From Burkholderiales bacterium (GTDB taxonomy: Bacteria; Pseudomonadota; Gammaproteobacteria; Burkholderiales; SG8-41), in assembly GCA_030683105.1 (NCBI GenBank), contig JAUXMZ010000043.1:1-64000 (forward strand): a DNA stretch of 64,000 bases. The letters run 5' to 3'. A program made the position numbers and the translations under genes. Under the pieces are notes generated by a model, which ran no database searches, was not told where the DNA came from, and was given only the letters and a program-made list of their open reading frames with translations. Shown here piece by piece: positions 17,141-26,957 of the stretch (its first letter is position 1; the number at the start of each line of letters is the position of its first letter).

Positions 17141-17893
17141 ATGATCGGTTTTACTTTCCAAGGGGGGCGGCGCTTAGGCGCCGCTCTCTGCTTATTTGCG
17201 CTATTGACGCTACCGCCCGCCGAGGCTGCGGATCTGGGGGTGGAACCGGTTAGCATAGAACTGTCCCCGGAACAGCAGACTGCGGCGATCAAGATCAACA
17301 ATGCCTCGGATCAGCCGACATCGATTCAGATTCAGGCGGTCGCGTGGTCGCAGCTCGACGGGAAGGACGTCTATACCCCGACCAGGGAGCTGCTCGTTGC
17401 GCCACCGATCGTCACCATTGCGCCGAACAGCGAACAGATTATTCGCGCGGCTTTGCGACGGCAGGCGGATCCGGCAAACGAGCTGGCATACCGGATTTTC
17501 CTGCAGGAACTGCCAGCGCCGCCACCGCCGGGCTTTAGAGGACTGCAAGTCGCGTTGCGCATCGGTTTGCCAGTGTTCGTGAAACCACAACAAGGCAAAG
17601 CCGCGCCGAAAATGGTGTGGAGCGTGGCGCGAGCGCCCGATAACAGCCTGGAAGTAACGCTGCAAAATCAGGGTAACGCGCATGTTCAGGTGTCTGATTT
17701 CGCATTCTATATTCCAGGCAAAGACGATCCGATAGCCGGAGAATCGGGATCGAGCTACGTGCTGGCAGGCCAGGCGCGCAAGTGGTTGCTAAAAGCCGAT
17801 TTTCCCGTAAAGACCAATGACGGACGCTTGCGTCTCAAAGCCTACACAGATGCGGGCAACGTCGATGTGGAACTTTCCGCGGGTAAGCCGTAA
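17141..17893 (+). CDS. Periplasmic pilus chaperone (PapD/CsuC-like)
   Basis: Two immunoglobulin-like domains follow a signal peptide (to about residue 29). The N-terminal domain shows GVEPVSIELSPEQQTAAIKI and APPIVTIAPNSEQIIRAAL, with the strand segment that caps pilin subunits. The C-terminal domain runs from about 165. The 250-residue size is normal for archaic chaperones. It escorts the two SCPU subunits to the usher, whose gene overlaps the end of this one. Confidence 0.9.
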   Translation: MIGFTFQGGRRLGAALCLFALLTLPPAEAADLGVEPVSIELSPEQQTAAIKINNASDQPTSIQIQAVAWSQLDGKDVYTPTRELLVAPPIVTIAPNSEQIIRAALRRQADPANELAYRIFLQELPAPPPPGFRGLQVALRIGLPVFVKPQQGKAAPKMVWSVARAPDNSLEVTLQNQGNAHVQVSDFAFYIPGKDDPIAGESGSSYVLAGQARKWLLKADFPVKTNDGRLRLKAYTDAGNVDVELSAGKP

Positions 17894-20300
17894 CCACGCG
17901 GCCGGATTCCTGATCCAGGTCTGCTTGCTCCCGTGCGCAGCGGCGGCCTCCGATAACGGAACGTTTTCCCCATCCGACCCGCCTGCTGAACCGAGACCGA
18001 AGATACCCTTGGAGCCCGGCGCTGCGCCGAAGACCGCTGCCCAGGCCAAGTCTTCCGACACAGCGTTCCAGGAACGCTTGTTGCTCGTCGATATCAACCG
18101 GCAGCAATTGAACGAAACCGTGCTGGTGCTCGAAGACAAAAGCGGGACGTTCTACTTGTCGGGTCGGGACTTGCAGCGGTGGCGGTTGCGGCCGCCCGAC
18201 ATTGGCGCCGCAGTCAAGCACCAAGATGAAACATATTATCCGCTTACCGCGATCGCGGGCATATCGCAGGTATTCGACCCCAGGAAACTTACGCTGATGA
18301 TCGAAGCGCGTCCCGAAGCATTCGCCGAAACAACGCGGGTTGCGCGCTACTCAACGATTCCGGCGCCGGTCAGGTCGGGCCCCGGCGGATTCGTCAACTA
18401 CGACCTTTTTGCCACGCATGTCGAGGATTCGACACAGCGCTCTGGACAGTTCGAGTTGGGCTATTTCAATCGTTTCGGCGTCGGCACCGCCAACGTGCTC
18501 GCGGACGACCTTGGCAGCCATCCCCGCGTGACGCGGCTTGACACCGCCTGGACTGTCGACTATCCGGAAAAACCGCACAGCATGCGTTTCGGCGACGCGA
18601 TCAACCGCCCGGGCACCTGGGGCCGCTCGGTGCGCTTCGGCGGTATCCAATACGGCACCAATTTCGCAACGCAACCGGACTTCGTCACGTTTCCGCCGCA
18701 AAGCGCCGTTGGCCAGGCGGTGTTGCCGTCAACCGTCGACGTGTTTGTCAACAACGCACTGGTGTCGCGCCAGACCGTGCCACCCGGACCGTTCTCGATC
18801 AGCAACCTTCCCGTCGTCACCGGCACCGGCGAAGTGCGGCTCGTGGTACGCGATCTGTTCGGGCGCGAGCAACTGATCACGCGACCGTTCTATGCCAGCC
18901 AGGCGCTGTTGCGCGAAGGCCTCGCGGATTTTTCTTATGAACTCGGTTTCGTGCGCGAGAACTTCGGCATCAACAGCTTCGATTACGGCAGTTGGCTCGG
19001 CACCGGGACTTACCGACGCGGCATGAGCGAACGATTCACCGGTGAAATTCATGCCGAAGCCACGCAAGATCAGGCGACGGCCGGCGGCGGCGGCGACTAC
19101 CTGATGCCGCAAGTCGGTACGATCAGCGGCCATGTTGCCGGCAGCCACAGCCGCTCGAACAACGGCGGGCTGATACTCCTCGGCATCGACCGCCAGGCAC
19201 GGCCGTGGAGCCTTGGCGCACGCACGCAGTGGATGACCAGCGGTTTCACACAGATCGGGCAGCTACCGCAGGCGTTGCCGCCGGTCCAGTTGAGCAGCTT
19301 CAACGTGAGCTATGCGGCGGGCACCGGCAGCGCGGCCGGCGTCGCCTATGTCAGTCAACACAACCGCGACCGGCCCGATGTCCGCGTCGCCACACTGAGT
19401 TACAGCGTCTCGCTCGGCAGATGGGCATCGTTTAGCGTATCTGCAATCCGCAACTTTGTTGACGACAGGACGACCACGGTCTTTGCCACGCTGACCATTC
19501 CACTGGCATCGTCGACCAGCCTCAGCTTCAGTTCGCAGGCCGTTCGCGGCGGAAGCTCCGGCAAGAGCAACGATTTCACCGCCACGCTGCAGCGCAACCT
19601 GCCGCTCGGGGAAGGCTACGGCTATCGATTGTTGTCGCGTTCCGACGCTTCCAAGGAAGCGTCTTATTCGCTGCAGAACAACTTCGGCACCTATACCATC
19701 GGCGCTGCGCAGTCGCTTGGCGCCACCGCAACGCGCCTGGAGGTATCGGGCGGCGTGGCATTGCTCGGCGGTGACGCGTTCCTGAGCCGCCGCATCGATC
19801 AGAGTTTCGCCGTGGCCCGCATCCCGGACTACCCGAACGTGCGCATACTCGCCGACAACCAACCGGCAGGGCGAACTGACGCGAGCGGCAATGCGTTGAT
19901 CCCCCGGCTGCGTGCGTATGACAGAAACGTGATTTCGATCGACCAGCGCGACCTGCCCCTGGATGCGGAAATCGGCGCGCTCAAGATCGAGGTGGTCCCG
20001 TACTTCCGCAGCGGCGTCGACGCAAAATTCCCGATCAAACACTCGCGCGGCGCGACGCTTACCATCCGTCTCGAAGATGGCAAACCATTACCGGTCGGCG
20101 CGACGGTGCGGATGGTCGGAAAGGACGAAATCCATGCGGTCGGTTACGATGGCGAGGTTTATGTCGCCGGCCTCGGCCCGACCAACAGGCTGCGCGCAAG
20201 CTGGCGCGGCCAAAGCTGCGAATTCGACGTTCCGTTCGCTGCGAGTACCGATCCCTTGCCCGATCTCGGTACTTTCATCTGCAAAGGAGTAAAACCATGA
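17865..20300 (+). CDS. Outer-membrane usher of an archaic chaperone-usher pilus (CsuD-like)
   Basis: The usher forms the outer-membrane pore through which pilins are assembled. The mature protein shows the usher N-terminal domain, a beta-barrel with RLDTAWTVDYPEKPHSMRFG, the plug segment VFVNNALVSRQTVPPGPFSI and C-terminal domains ending DLGTFICKG. The ATG at 17865 gives a plausible signal peptide (MWNFPRVSRNHAAGFLIQVC and onward to AAAAS) and 811 residues. The frame is open further upstream to 17817. It overlaps the chaperone gene by 29 bases. Confidence 0.9.
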   Translation: MWNFPRVSRNHAAGFLIQVCLLPCAAAASDNGTFSPSDPPAEPRPKIPLEPGAAPKTAAQAKSSDTAFQERLLLVDINRQQLNETVLVLEDKSGTFYLSGRDLQRWRLRPPDIGAAVKHQDETYYPLTAIAGISQVFDPRKLTLMIEARPEAFAETTRVARYSTIPAPVRSGPGGFVNYDLFATHVEDSTQRSGQFELGYFNRFGVGTANVLADDLGSHPRVTRLDTAWTVDYPEKPHSMRFGDAINRPGTWGRSVRFGGIQYGTNFATQPDFVTFPPQSAVGQAVLPSTVDVFVNNALVSRQTVPPGPFSISNLPVVTGTGEVRLVVRDLFGREQLITRPFYASQALLREGLADFSYELGFVRENFGINSFDYGSWLGTGTYRRGMSERFTGEIHAEATQDQATAGGGGDYLMPQVGTISGHVAGSHSRSNNGGLILLGIDRQARPWSLGARTQWMTSGFTQIGQLPQALPPVQLSSFNVSYAAGTGSAAGVAYVSQHNRDRPDVRVATLSYSVSLGRWASFSVSAIRNFVDDRTTTVFATLTIPLASSTSLSFSSQAVRGGSSGKSNDFTATLQRNLPLGEGYGYRLLSRSDASKEASYSLQNNFGTYTIGAAQSLGATATRLEVSGGVALLGGDAFLSRRIDQSFAVARIPDYPNVRILADNQPAGRTDASGNALIPRLRAYDRNVISIDQRDLPLDAEIGALKIEVVPYFRSGVDAKFPIKHSRGATLTIRLEDGKPLPVGATVRMVGKDEIHAVGYDGEVYVAGLGPTNRLRASWRGQSCEFDVPFAASTDPLPDLGTFICKGVKP

Positions 20301-20812
20301 CAAACCTGAAAATCGGCTTCAACGCCCGTCTCGGCGAAGCCCGGCACCATACGGTGCGCGGACTTTGCAACACCGCGCTCCGCGCGTGTGGCGTGCTGCT
20401 CGCGATCCTGTCGCAACCCGCGCTTGCCGCCAACTGCTCGTTCACATCCGTAACCGCGATCAGCTTTGGCAACTACAACGTTTTTGCCGCTTCCCCCAAC
20501 GACAGCGGCGTTGGCACGATTCAGATCAATTGCAGGGGGGGCGAAGCCAACATGCTCGTGACGCTGAGCACGGGCCAGAGCGGCAATTACGCGGCCCGAT
20601 TGATGAACAGCGGCGCAGATCTCCTGACCTACAATCTTTACACTAACGCCGCCCGTACCGTTATCTGGGGTGATGGTACCGGCGGCGGCAGCACGATGGC
20701 GGCAGACCGAAACAGCACCACAACATTGAGCATATTTGGCCGGATTCCCGGAGGGCAAGACGCGGCAGTCGGCACCTATAGCGACTTCATCATTGCGACC
20801 GTGAACTTTTAA
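20297..20812 (+). CDS. SCPU domain pilin subunit, second copy (likely tip or minor pilin)
   Basis: The signal peptide is long, ending SQPALA near residue 44, and is followed by ANCSFTSVTAISFGNYNVF, the SCPU start. Only one Cys pair is evident (ANCSF, INCRG), fewer than in the first pilin. The C-terminus SDFIIATVNF matches that of the first subunit. The start overlaps the usher stop as ATGA. In archaic systems the subunit after the usher is often the tip adhesin; here it is a single SCPU domain. Confidence 0.85.
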   Translation: MTNLKIGFNARLGEARHHTVRGLCNTALRACGVLLAILSQPALAANCSFTSVTAISFGNYNVFAASPNDSGVGTIQINCRGGEANMLVTLSTGQSGNYAARLMNSGADLLTYNLYTNAARTVIWGDGTGGGSTMAADRNSTTTLSIFGRIPGGQDAAVGTYSDFIIATVNF

Positions 20813-20842
20813 GAGCACGTTTCAAAATAAGCGGTAGCGCGA

Positions 20843-21553
20843 CTAGAGCGGCCGTACCGTCAACATCAACGGCCACGGGTAGTTACCAGGCTGCAGACCG
20901 GGCATAAGAGTAAAACGATAGCTCAACTCGTGGGACATGTTGGGCGCAACCGGGCCGCGCTGTACTACGGTACCCCCATCGGCGCCAAGCTGCGCGGTGT
21001 GACCCAGACCCTTGATTTGCACCGCCTGGAAGGCGTCACCAACAGGATAAAACTCGATCAAGTAGCCGGAACGACTATTGGTGAATACCGAGAAGCGCGT
21101 GGCCGCGGAAATGTCGATATGCCCCTGCGCGATATCGTCCTTCGTAATCGTAAGTTGTGTGGCCTGATACTCCGTTCGCATCCTGGTGCTGGCAACCACG
21201 GTTGCGGAGACCTGTAGATTCGCGCTCACTTGCCCTGCTTCAGCCGGCGGCACGGCTGTTGCAAGCACGGCGGCAACGGACATCGCCGCAAGCAGCTCCT
21301 TGGCAACGAGCTTTTGTTGCAGCAACAAGCCACGCGCTACCTCCCCGAGGGTCGTGTGCCCAGCGGCAATCAGTATTTCTCCGAGCCGCCCGCCAACTGT
21401 CTCCTGTCGCTTAAGCGCCGTACCAAGCTGTTCACGCGTGACTTGGCCGGTCATCACCAGGATGTTGCCAAGACAAGGATTGCCCTCTAACGATGCCGCA
21501 CTGGCGTGGCTCCCCAACTTCAGATCAGCGAAAAGTAAATTGATCACGTTCAT
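20843..21553 (-). CDS. Uncharacterised protein: MshEN-like repeats joined to a periplasmic domain
   Basis: Residues about 25-80 hold two half-repeats (GNILVMTGQVTREQLGTALK and RLGEILIAAGHTTLGEV, then LLLQQ). They resemble the MshEN cyclic-di-GMP-binding domain found at the N-terminus of GspE/PilB ATPases. A hydrophobic segment (about 88-106, ending PPAEAG) is followed by about 130 residues of beta-rich sequence, likely outside the cytoplasm. It lies tail-to-tail with the pilus operon. The combination suggests a membrane-anchored c-di-GMP sensor for pili, but that is inference. Confidence 0.6.
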   Translation of the reverse strand: MNVINLLFADLKLGSHASAASLEGNPCLGNILVMTGQVTREQLGTALKRQETVGGRLGEILIAAGHTTLGEVARGLLLQQKLVAKELLAAMSVAAVLATAVPPAEAGQVSANLQVSATVVASTRMRTEYQATQLTITKDDIAQGHIDISAATRFSVFTNSRSGYLIEFYPVGDAFQAVQIKGLGHTAQLGADGGTVVQRGPVAPNMSHELSYRFTLMPGLQPGNYPWPLMLTVRPL

Positions 21554-21987
21554 TTCAGGCGTCCTATTGGCGCTGGCGGTAGGCAGAGCATCGATTCAGG
21601 ACTTGCAGCTACCTCGATGTCGAGAGCCATCATCCATCCTACATGACAATCCATAAGAACTGGAACTCCAGATTAGTGCCTGTCTCTGGCATTATCAGCA
21701 TATTTGCGCATTTCTTGAATGCGCAATCGACGAAATCATAATATTACCCTTGATTTTATTGCCAATAATTGAGCAGCACCAAGGGAATTCGCGAACGGGG
21801 GTGGAGCGTGCTTATTCACCCGCCACCAAGCCAGTCGGTGCTGCTTGGCCCAAACACCGGGGAGAATGATGGCACTTACGGTTGACACGGGATGGCGCGC
21901 TGAATTGACCTGCCGAGGCTTAACGCATAACTTGCCCGCGGCAGTGGGCGCAGCTGCGAATCATGTCAAAATACGACCCTTCACAGA
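21554..21987. other. Intergenic stretch before mutS
   Basis: No gene is apparent. It contains a perfect 9-bp hairpin at 21704-21726 and GCAGCACC-type sequences in opposite orientation near 21775 and 21838. A possible mutS promoter (TTGACC, 17 bases, TAACTT) lies near 21905. No cyclic-di-GMP riboswitch consensus was found. Confidence 0.45.
21704..21726. repeat. Perfect 9-bp hairpin upstream of the MshEN-like gene
   Basis: TTGCGCATT, loop TCTTG, AATGCGCAA. There is no T-run, so an operator or mRNA structure is more likely than a terminator. Confidence 0.5.
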
Positions 21988-24570
21988 ATGACAGCCATGC
22001 AAAAACCGCTGGAAACTCATACCCCCATGATGCAGCAGTACCTGCGCATCAAGGCACAGCATCCGGACATGCTGGTGTTTTACCGCATGGGGGATTTCTA
22101 CGAACTATTTTTTGACGATGCCGAAAAAGCCGCCCGGCTGCTCGACATCACGCTTACCACGCGCGGCGCATCCGCCGGCGTACCGATCAAAATGGCGGGC
22201 GTGCCCTATCATGCGGCCGAGCAGTATCTCGCCAGGCTGGTGAAGCTGGGCGAATCTGTAGCCATCTGCGAGCAGATCGGCGACCCGAATACCAGCAAAG
22301 GTCCGGTCGAGCGCCAGGTCATGCGCATCGTCACCCCCGGCACGCTCACCGATTCGGCGCTGCTCGAGGACAAGCGCGACAATCTGCTGCTGGCGATACA
22401 CCGCGACCGCGCCACGGCGGGAATCGCCTGGCTGTCGCTCGCGTCCGGCCGCTTCCGGGTGATGGAAACCGCCGTCTCGAATCTCGCGAACGAACTGGAG
22501 CGGTTGCGACCGGCTGAAGTGCTGCTCGCAGACGACGCAGCGTTTCCGGAAATCGACAGTGCCCGCCTGGCGATCCGGCGCCTGCCACCGTGGCATTTCG
22601 ACGAAGAAGCCGCGCGGCGCAACCTGTGCCGGCAGTTCGAGACGCTCGATCTTTCCGGCTTCGGAGCCGATGCGCTTTCGACCGGGGTCGCCGCCGCCGG
22701 TGCGCTGCTCGAATACGCCAAAGCGACGCAAGGCGGTGGCATTGCGCACGTCAGGGCGTTAGGCGTCGAGCAGGAACGCGCCTACGTGCGCATGGACCCG
22801 GCCACCCGCCGCAATCTCGAAATCTCGGAAACCATACGCGGCGAGCCCGCCCCCACGCTGCTCTCGCTGATGGACACCTGCGCCACCGGCATGGGCAGCC
22901 GTTTTCTGCGCCACAGCCTGCACCATCCGCTCACCGACCGCACGCCGCTGCGCGCCCGGCTGGCCGCTGTCGGCGCGCTGGCCGGAGACAACGGCGGCGG
23001 CCCGCACCGCGAACTGCATGCGATCCTGCGGCAATGCGCCGACGTCGAGCGCATCACCGCGCGCATTGCGCTGAAATCGGCACGGCCGCGCGATCTGTCC
23101 GGACTGCGCGAGACGCTGAAGCGCCTGCCCGATCTGAATGCCGTGATCGCGCCCGCCATGACGCCGCATCTTGCAGCGCTCGCCGCCTTGCTCGCGCCGC
23201 AGGATGACCTCGTCACGCTGCTCGAAACCGCGATCCGCCCCGAACCTTCATCGGTGCTGCGCGAAGGCGGCGTCATCGCCGACGGCTTTGATGCCGAACT
23301 CGACGATTTGCGCGACATCCAGAATAACTGCGGGCAATTCCTGCTCGATCTCGAAACGCGCGAACGCGCCCGTACCGGGATCGCCAACCTCAAGGTCGAA
23401 TACAACCGCGTGCACGGCTTTTACATCGAAATCACCCGCGCCCAGGCTGAAAAAGCGCCGGACGACTACCGCCGGCGCCAGACGCTAAAAAACGCGGAGC
23501 GCTACATCACGCCCGAACTGAAAACCTTCGAGGACAAGGCGCTGTCCGCGCAGGAGCGCGCGCTCGCCCGGGAAAAGCTGCTGTACGACAAGCTGCTCGA
23601 TGATCTCGCCGCGCACATCCCGGCGCTGCAGCAGGCGGCGGGCGCTCTGGCCGAACTCGACATGCTCGCGACATTCGCGGAGCGGGCGGTGGCGCTCGAT
23701 CTTAGCGCGCCGGAGTTTGTCGACGACGAACTGATCGGGATCGAAGCAGGCAGGCATGCAGTGGTCGAATCCCAGGTCGACAGCTTCATCGCCAACGACA
23801 CATTATTTTCCGACGCCCGCCGGATGTTGCTGATCACCGGGCCCAACATGGGCGGCAAGTCGACCTACATGCGGCAGGTGGCGCTGATCGCGCTGCTCGC
23901 GCACTGCGGCTCGTTCGTGCCGGCTCGGCGCGTGCGCCTCGGCCCCATCGACCAGATTTTCACGCGCATCGGTGCTGCCGACGACCTGGCCGGCGGCCGC
24001 TCGACCTTCATGGTGGAAATGACCGAGGCCGCCTACATCCTGCACCATGCCACGCCGCAAAGCCTGGTGCTGATGGACGAGATCGGGCGCGGCACCTCGA
24101 CTTTCGACGGGCTGGCGCTGGCGTGGGCGATCGCGCACCATCTGGTCGAAAAAAACCGCTGCTACACGCTGTTCGCCACGCACTATTTCGAACTGACGCG
24201 TCTGGCGGAACGATTCCGTGAGGTGGCCAACGTCCATCTTGACGCCGTCGAACACAAGGATCGCATCGTGTTTCTGCATAGCGTCGAGGAGGGTCCGGCC
24301 AACCAGAGCTACGGCCTGCAGGTGGCGAGCCTCGCGGGCGTGCCGTCCAGCGTGATCCGCGCCGCACGGAAAAACCTGGCCGAGCTTGAGCAGCATGCCG
24401 CCAATGCCAGCCCGCAACGTGACCTGTTCACCTCGCTGCCCGACGAACCTGCTTCAGAGGTGACCACCGACCCTCCGGCGCTGGCATTGCTGCGCGACAC
24501 CGACCCCGACGCGCTCACGCCCAAGCAGGCGCTGGAACTGCTCTACCGCCTCAAGCAGCTCGACAAATAG
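21988..24570 (+). CDS. mutS: DNA mismatch repair protein MutS
   Basis: MutS recognises base mismatches and starts repair with MutL. The 860-residue protein is complete. The N-terminus [20 protein letters not shown] carries the mismatch-contacting [11 protein letters not shown], and the ATPase has Walker [10 protein letters not shown] (about 618-626), Walker [17 protein letters not shown] and the signature ATHYFELT. A second ATG lies three codons in (MTAMQ). A 20-bp stretch near its 5' end is duplicated at 11966, so the gene start may be the junction of an insertion, yet it still reads as intact. Confidence 0.97.
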   Translation: MTAMQKPLETHTPMMQQYLRIKAQHPDMLVFYRMGDFYELFFDDAEKAARLLDITLTTRGASAGVPIKMAGVPYHAAEQYLARLVKLGESVAICEQIGDPNTSKGPVERQVMRIVTPGTLTDSALLEDKRDNLLLAIHRDRATAGIAWLSLASGRFRVMETAVSNLANELERLRPAEVLLADDAAFPEIDSARLAIRRLPPWHFDEEAARRNLCRQFETLDLSGFGADALSTGVAAAGALLEYAKATQGGGIAHVRALGVEQERAYVRMDPATRRNLEISETIRGEPAPTLLSLMDTCATGMGSRFLRHSLHHPLTDRTPLRARLAAVGALAGDNGGGPHRELHAILRQCADVERITARIALKSARPRDLSGLRETLKRLPDLNAVIAPAMTPHLAALAALLAPQDDLVTLLETAIRPEPSSVLREGGVIADGFDAELDDLRDIQNNCGQFLLDLETRERARTGIANLKVEYNRVHGFYIEITRAQAEKAPDDYRRRQTLKNAERYITPELKTFEDKALSAQERALAREKLLYDKLLDDLAAHIPALQQAAGALAELDMLATFAERAVALDLSAPEFVDDELIGIEAGRHAVVESQVDSFIANDTLFSDARRMLLITGPNMGGKSTYMRQVALIALLAHCGSFVPARRVRLGPIDQIFTRIGAADDLAGGRSTFMVEMTEAAYILHHATPQSLVLMDEIGRGTSTFDGLALAWAIAHHLVEKNRCYTLFATHYFELTRLAERFREVANVHLDAVEHKDRIVFLHSVEEGPANQSYGLQVASLAGVPSSVIRAARKNLAELEQHAANASPQRDLFTSLPDEPASEVTTDPPALALLRDTDPDALTPKQALELLYRLKQLDK
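22018..22037 (+). repeat. Direct repeat, right copy (inside the 5' end of mutS)
   Basis: CATACCCCCATGATGCAGCA, one base different from 11966-11985. It encodes HTPMMQQ of MutS. Confidence 0.6.
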
Positions 24571-24639
24571 AACGCAGGAAAGAAAATGGCCGCCGAGAAG
24601 AGCGGGTGGCCAGAATTGCTGAGCGTGGTACGCTACTCA

Positions 24640-24678
24640 CCAACAACCAATTACTAATTACTAATCACTAATTACTGG
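24640..24678. repeat. Tandem 7-base repeat R4 (mutS-slyD junction)
   Basis: Four near-identical units (ATTACTA, ATTACTA, ATCACTA, ATTACTG) end next to the slyD stop codon. Only direct repetition is seen; no inverted arm is obvious. Confidence 0.65.
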
Positions 24679-24679
24679 T

Positions 24680-25159
24680 TTAATGATGGTGCCCGTGCGC
24701 GCCGTGCACATGGCCGTGGGACAGCTCCTCGCTGGTCGCGGCGCGAACTTCGGAAACAGTGCAGGAAAAATTCAGGGTCTGCCCCGCCAGAGGATGGTTG
24801 CCGTCGACCACCACCTTGTCGTCGGAGATGTCAGTGACGGTGTAGATCAGCGACTCGCCGGAATTTTCGCCTTCGCCCTCGAATTGCATGCCCACCGCAA
24901 TATTCCCGGGAAATTTGTCGCGCGTCTCGATTTGCACCAGCTCGGCGTCGTATTCGCCAAACGCCTCATCCGGCGTCATCCTGACCTCGCAGCTGTCGCC
25001 GACATTTTTCCCGTCAAGCGCCTGCTCCACCATGGGAAAAATACCGTGATGCCCGCCGTGCAGGTAGACCATGGGCTCGTCCCCGGTTTCGATGAGATTG
25101 CCATCGGAATCGGATAGTTCGTATTCCAGCGTGACTACCGTATCTTTTGCTACTTGCAT
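24680..25159 (-). CDS. slyD: FKBP-type peptidyl-prolyl isomerase SlyD
   Basis: SlyD is a cytoplasmic prolyl isomerase and metallochaperone. The FKBP core is split by the IF chaperone insert (about 70-130, EAFGEYDAELVQIETRDKFP). The C-terminus is a short His-rich tail, HGHVHGAHGHHH, which in the family binds nickel and other metals. The 159 residues are typical. Its 5' end overlaps the bcp stop by 10 bases, so the two genes are co-translated. Confidence 0.92.
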   Translation of the reverse strand: MQVAKDTVVTLEYELSDSDGNLIETGDEPMVYLHGGHHGIFPMVEQALDGKNVGDSCEVRMTPDEAFGEYDAELVQIETRDKFPGNIAVGMQFEGEGENSGESLIYTVTDISDDKVVVDGNHPLAGQTLNFSCTVSEVRAATSEELSHGHVHGAHGHHH

Positions 25160-25626
25160 TTACTCATACTCCTTACCATTTCAAGAACTTCTGCAGCATG
25201 GCCGCGGGGATTCACACCGTAGAGCACATGCGTGAGCATGCCCTTGCGATCGATGATGAACGTCGACCGCATTATGCAGGTTATTTTCCTGCCGTCCAGT
25301 TCCTTGTCTTTCAACACGCCGTAACAGCGGCAGACGTCGCCTTCGGCATCGGCCAGCAACTGCACGCACAACCCGTGTTTGTCGCGAAACGAGCCGTGGC
25401 TGAGGCAGTCGTCCATGCTCACGCCCACCACCACAGTCCCGAGCTGCCTGAAATCATCTTCGAGGTCGGTGAAATCAATCGCCTCCGCGGTGCAGGAGGG
25501 CGTGTCGTCCCGGGGATAAAAATACAATACGACATTCTGGCGGCTCTTGAAGCTCGCAAGGCTCACCATATTCATATCAGCGTCGGGCAAATCGAAAGCC
25601 GGCGCAGGTTGACCCGGTTGCAGCAT
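25150..25626 (-). CDS. bcp: Thiol peroxidase of the BCP/PrxQ family
   Basis: This thioredoxin-fold peroxidase reduces hydrogen peroxide and organic peroxides. The peroxidatic cysteine is C45 in DDTPSCTAEAIDF. The resolving Cys five residues later, found in E. coli BCP, is absent (I50), so resolution may use another Cys (CLSHG near 73 or CRCYG) or an external thiol. The 158 residues are normal. It forms an operon with slyD. Confidence 0.9.
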   Translation of the reverse strand: MLQPGQPAPAFDLPDADMNMVSLASFKSRQNVVLYFYPRDDTPSCTAEAIDFTDLEDDFRQLGTVVVGVSMDDCLSHGSFRDKHGLCVQLLADAEGDVCRCYGVLKDKELDGRKITCIMRSTFIIDRKGMLTHVLYGVNPRGHAAEVLEMVRSMSKCK

Positions 25627-25742
25627 AGGCGATTCCGTTTATCTCCTCGTCACGATTCCAGCTGAATTTTTCGATAGTATAGGCCGCGGTCGGAGAATCT
25701 GAAAGAGCCGCGCCACCATCGCAAGAGTTATAATCATGGCGC

Positions 25743-26873
25743 ATGACGAGACAAATCCTGGCCGGGCTTGATGCGGCGGCATTTTTGCGCCTGCACTGGC
25801 AAAAAAAACCTTTGCTTGCGCGCCAGGCATTGCCTGAGTTCACGTCTTTGCTCACGCGCAAGACGCTGTTCGAACTTGCCGCGCGCGACGACGTGCACTC
25901 ACGCCTGGTCACCCGCAACCGCGGACGCTGGCAGATCGAACACGGCCCGTTTGCCGTGCGTGCACTGGCACGACTGCCCAAACGCAACTGGACGCTGCTG
26001 GTTCAGGGCGTCAACCACCTGCTGCCGCGGGCGCAGGAACTGCTCCTCGAGTTCGCTTTCATACCCTACGCCCGGCTCGACGACATCATGGTGAGCTATG
26101 CGCCGCCCGGCGGCGGCGTCGGTCCTCATTTCGACAGTTATGATGTCTTTTTACTGCAGCTTGCGGGAACGCGGCGCTGGCGCGTGAGCGCCCAGCGCGA
26201 CTTGTCATTGGTAGACGGTGCGCCGCTGAAAATTCTGCGCCGCTTCCAGCCGCGGCACGAATGGCTGCTACATCCGGGAGACATGTTATACCTGCCGCCC
26301 CGCTACGCGCACGACGGCGATGCCGTCGATGAGTGCCTGACCTGCTCGATCGGCTTTCGCGCTCCGGGCGCGCAGGAACTGGGCACGAGTTTCCTCGAAT
26401 TCCTGCAGGACAGGCTGGCGCTCGACGGCATTTACCGCGATGCCGACCTCAAGCTTCAGGAACACCCGGCGCAAATCAGCACCGCCATGCTGCAGCAGAT
26501 GCGACGCATGCTGGAACGCATCCGCTGGCAGGACAGCGATATCGCGCAGTTCGCCGGGCAGTTCCTGACCGAACCCAAGCCGCACATCGTGTTCGACCCG
26601 CCGCACCGGCCGCTGTCACCCGCGGCATTCGTCAGCCGAGTGGCACGTCAAGGGGTGCGGCTCGCGCTGAAATCGCAGATGTTGTGCCGCGGCCGGCAGG
26701 TGTTCATCAACGGCGAACGCTGCGTCGTCCACGCTGCCGCAGCGCTGCTGCTGCGCTTCGCTGACCAGCGGCGCCTGCCCCCGAACACTCTCATTCCAGA
26801 AGAGGCCGCGCACTGGCTTTACCAGTGGTACCGCGCGGGTTATATTGAACTGGAAAGATCGGTAAGCCGGTAA
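25743..26873 (+). CDS. roxA: JmjC/cupin ribosomal oxygenase (RoxA/YcfD-like)
   Basis: RoxA is a 2-oxoglutarate/Fe(II) oxygenase that hydroxylates an arginine of ribosomal protein L16. The iron-binding triad is visible: H129 and D131 (GPHFDSYDVF) and H190 (RYAHDGDAV). The size (376 residues) and the C-terminal winged-helix part fit the family. It is divergent from bcp. Its last codons run into the tandem repeat R5, so the repeat unit has contributed to the coding end. Confidence 0.88.
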   Translation: MTRQILAGLDAAAFLRLHWQKKPLLARQALPEFTSLLTRKTLFELAARDDVHSRLVTRNRGRWQIEHGPFAVRALARLPKRNWTLLVQGVNHLLPRAQELLLEFAFIPYARLDDIMVSYAPPGGGVGPHFDSYDVFLLQLAGTRRWRVSAQRDLSLVDGAPLKILRRFQPRHEWLLHPGDMLYLPPRYAHDGDAVDECLTCSIGFRAPGAQELGTSFLEFLQDRLALDGIYRDADLKLQEHPAQISTAMLQQMRRMLERIRWQDSDIAQFAGQFLTEPKPHIVFDPPHRPLSPAAFVSRVARQGVRLALKSQMLCRGRQVFINGERCVVHAAAALLLRFADQRRLPPNTLIPEEAAHWLYQWYRAGYIELERSVSR

Positions 26874-26949
26874 GCGGTAAGCGGAAAAAGCCAGAACCTC
26901 GGCCGACCGCCGGTTTCGCCCCTACTGCTTACTGCTGACCGCTTACGGT
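26861..26949. repeat. Inverted-arm repeat R5 overlapping the end of roxA
   Basis: GGTAAGC-type units (GGTAAGCCGGTAAGC, then GGTAAGCGG) on the left face the inverted units CTGCTTACTGCTGACCGC and TTAC on the right. The left arm supplies the last residues and the stop of roxA. Confidence 0.75.
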
Positions 26950-26957
26950 GTCCAAAC

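Noticed and set aside
21554-21800. Possible cyclic-di-GMP (GEMM) riboswitch before the MshEN-like gene
   Set aside because: The conserved GEMM core sequences were not found; only a simple 9-bp hairpin is present.
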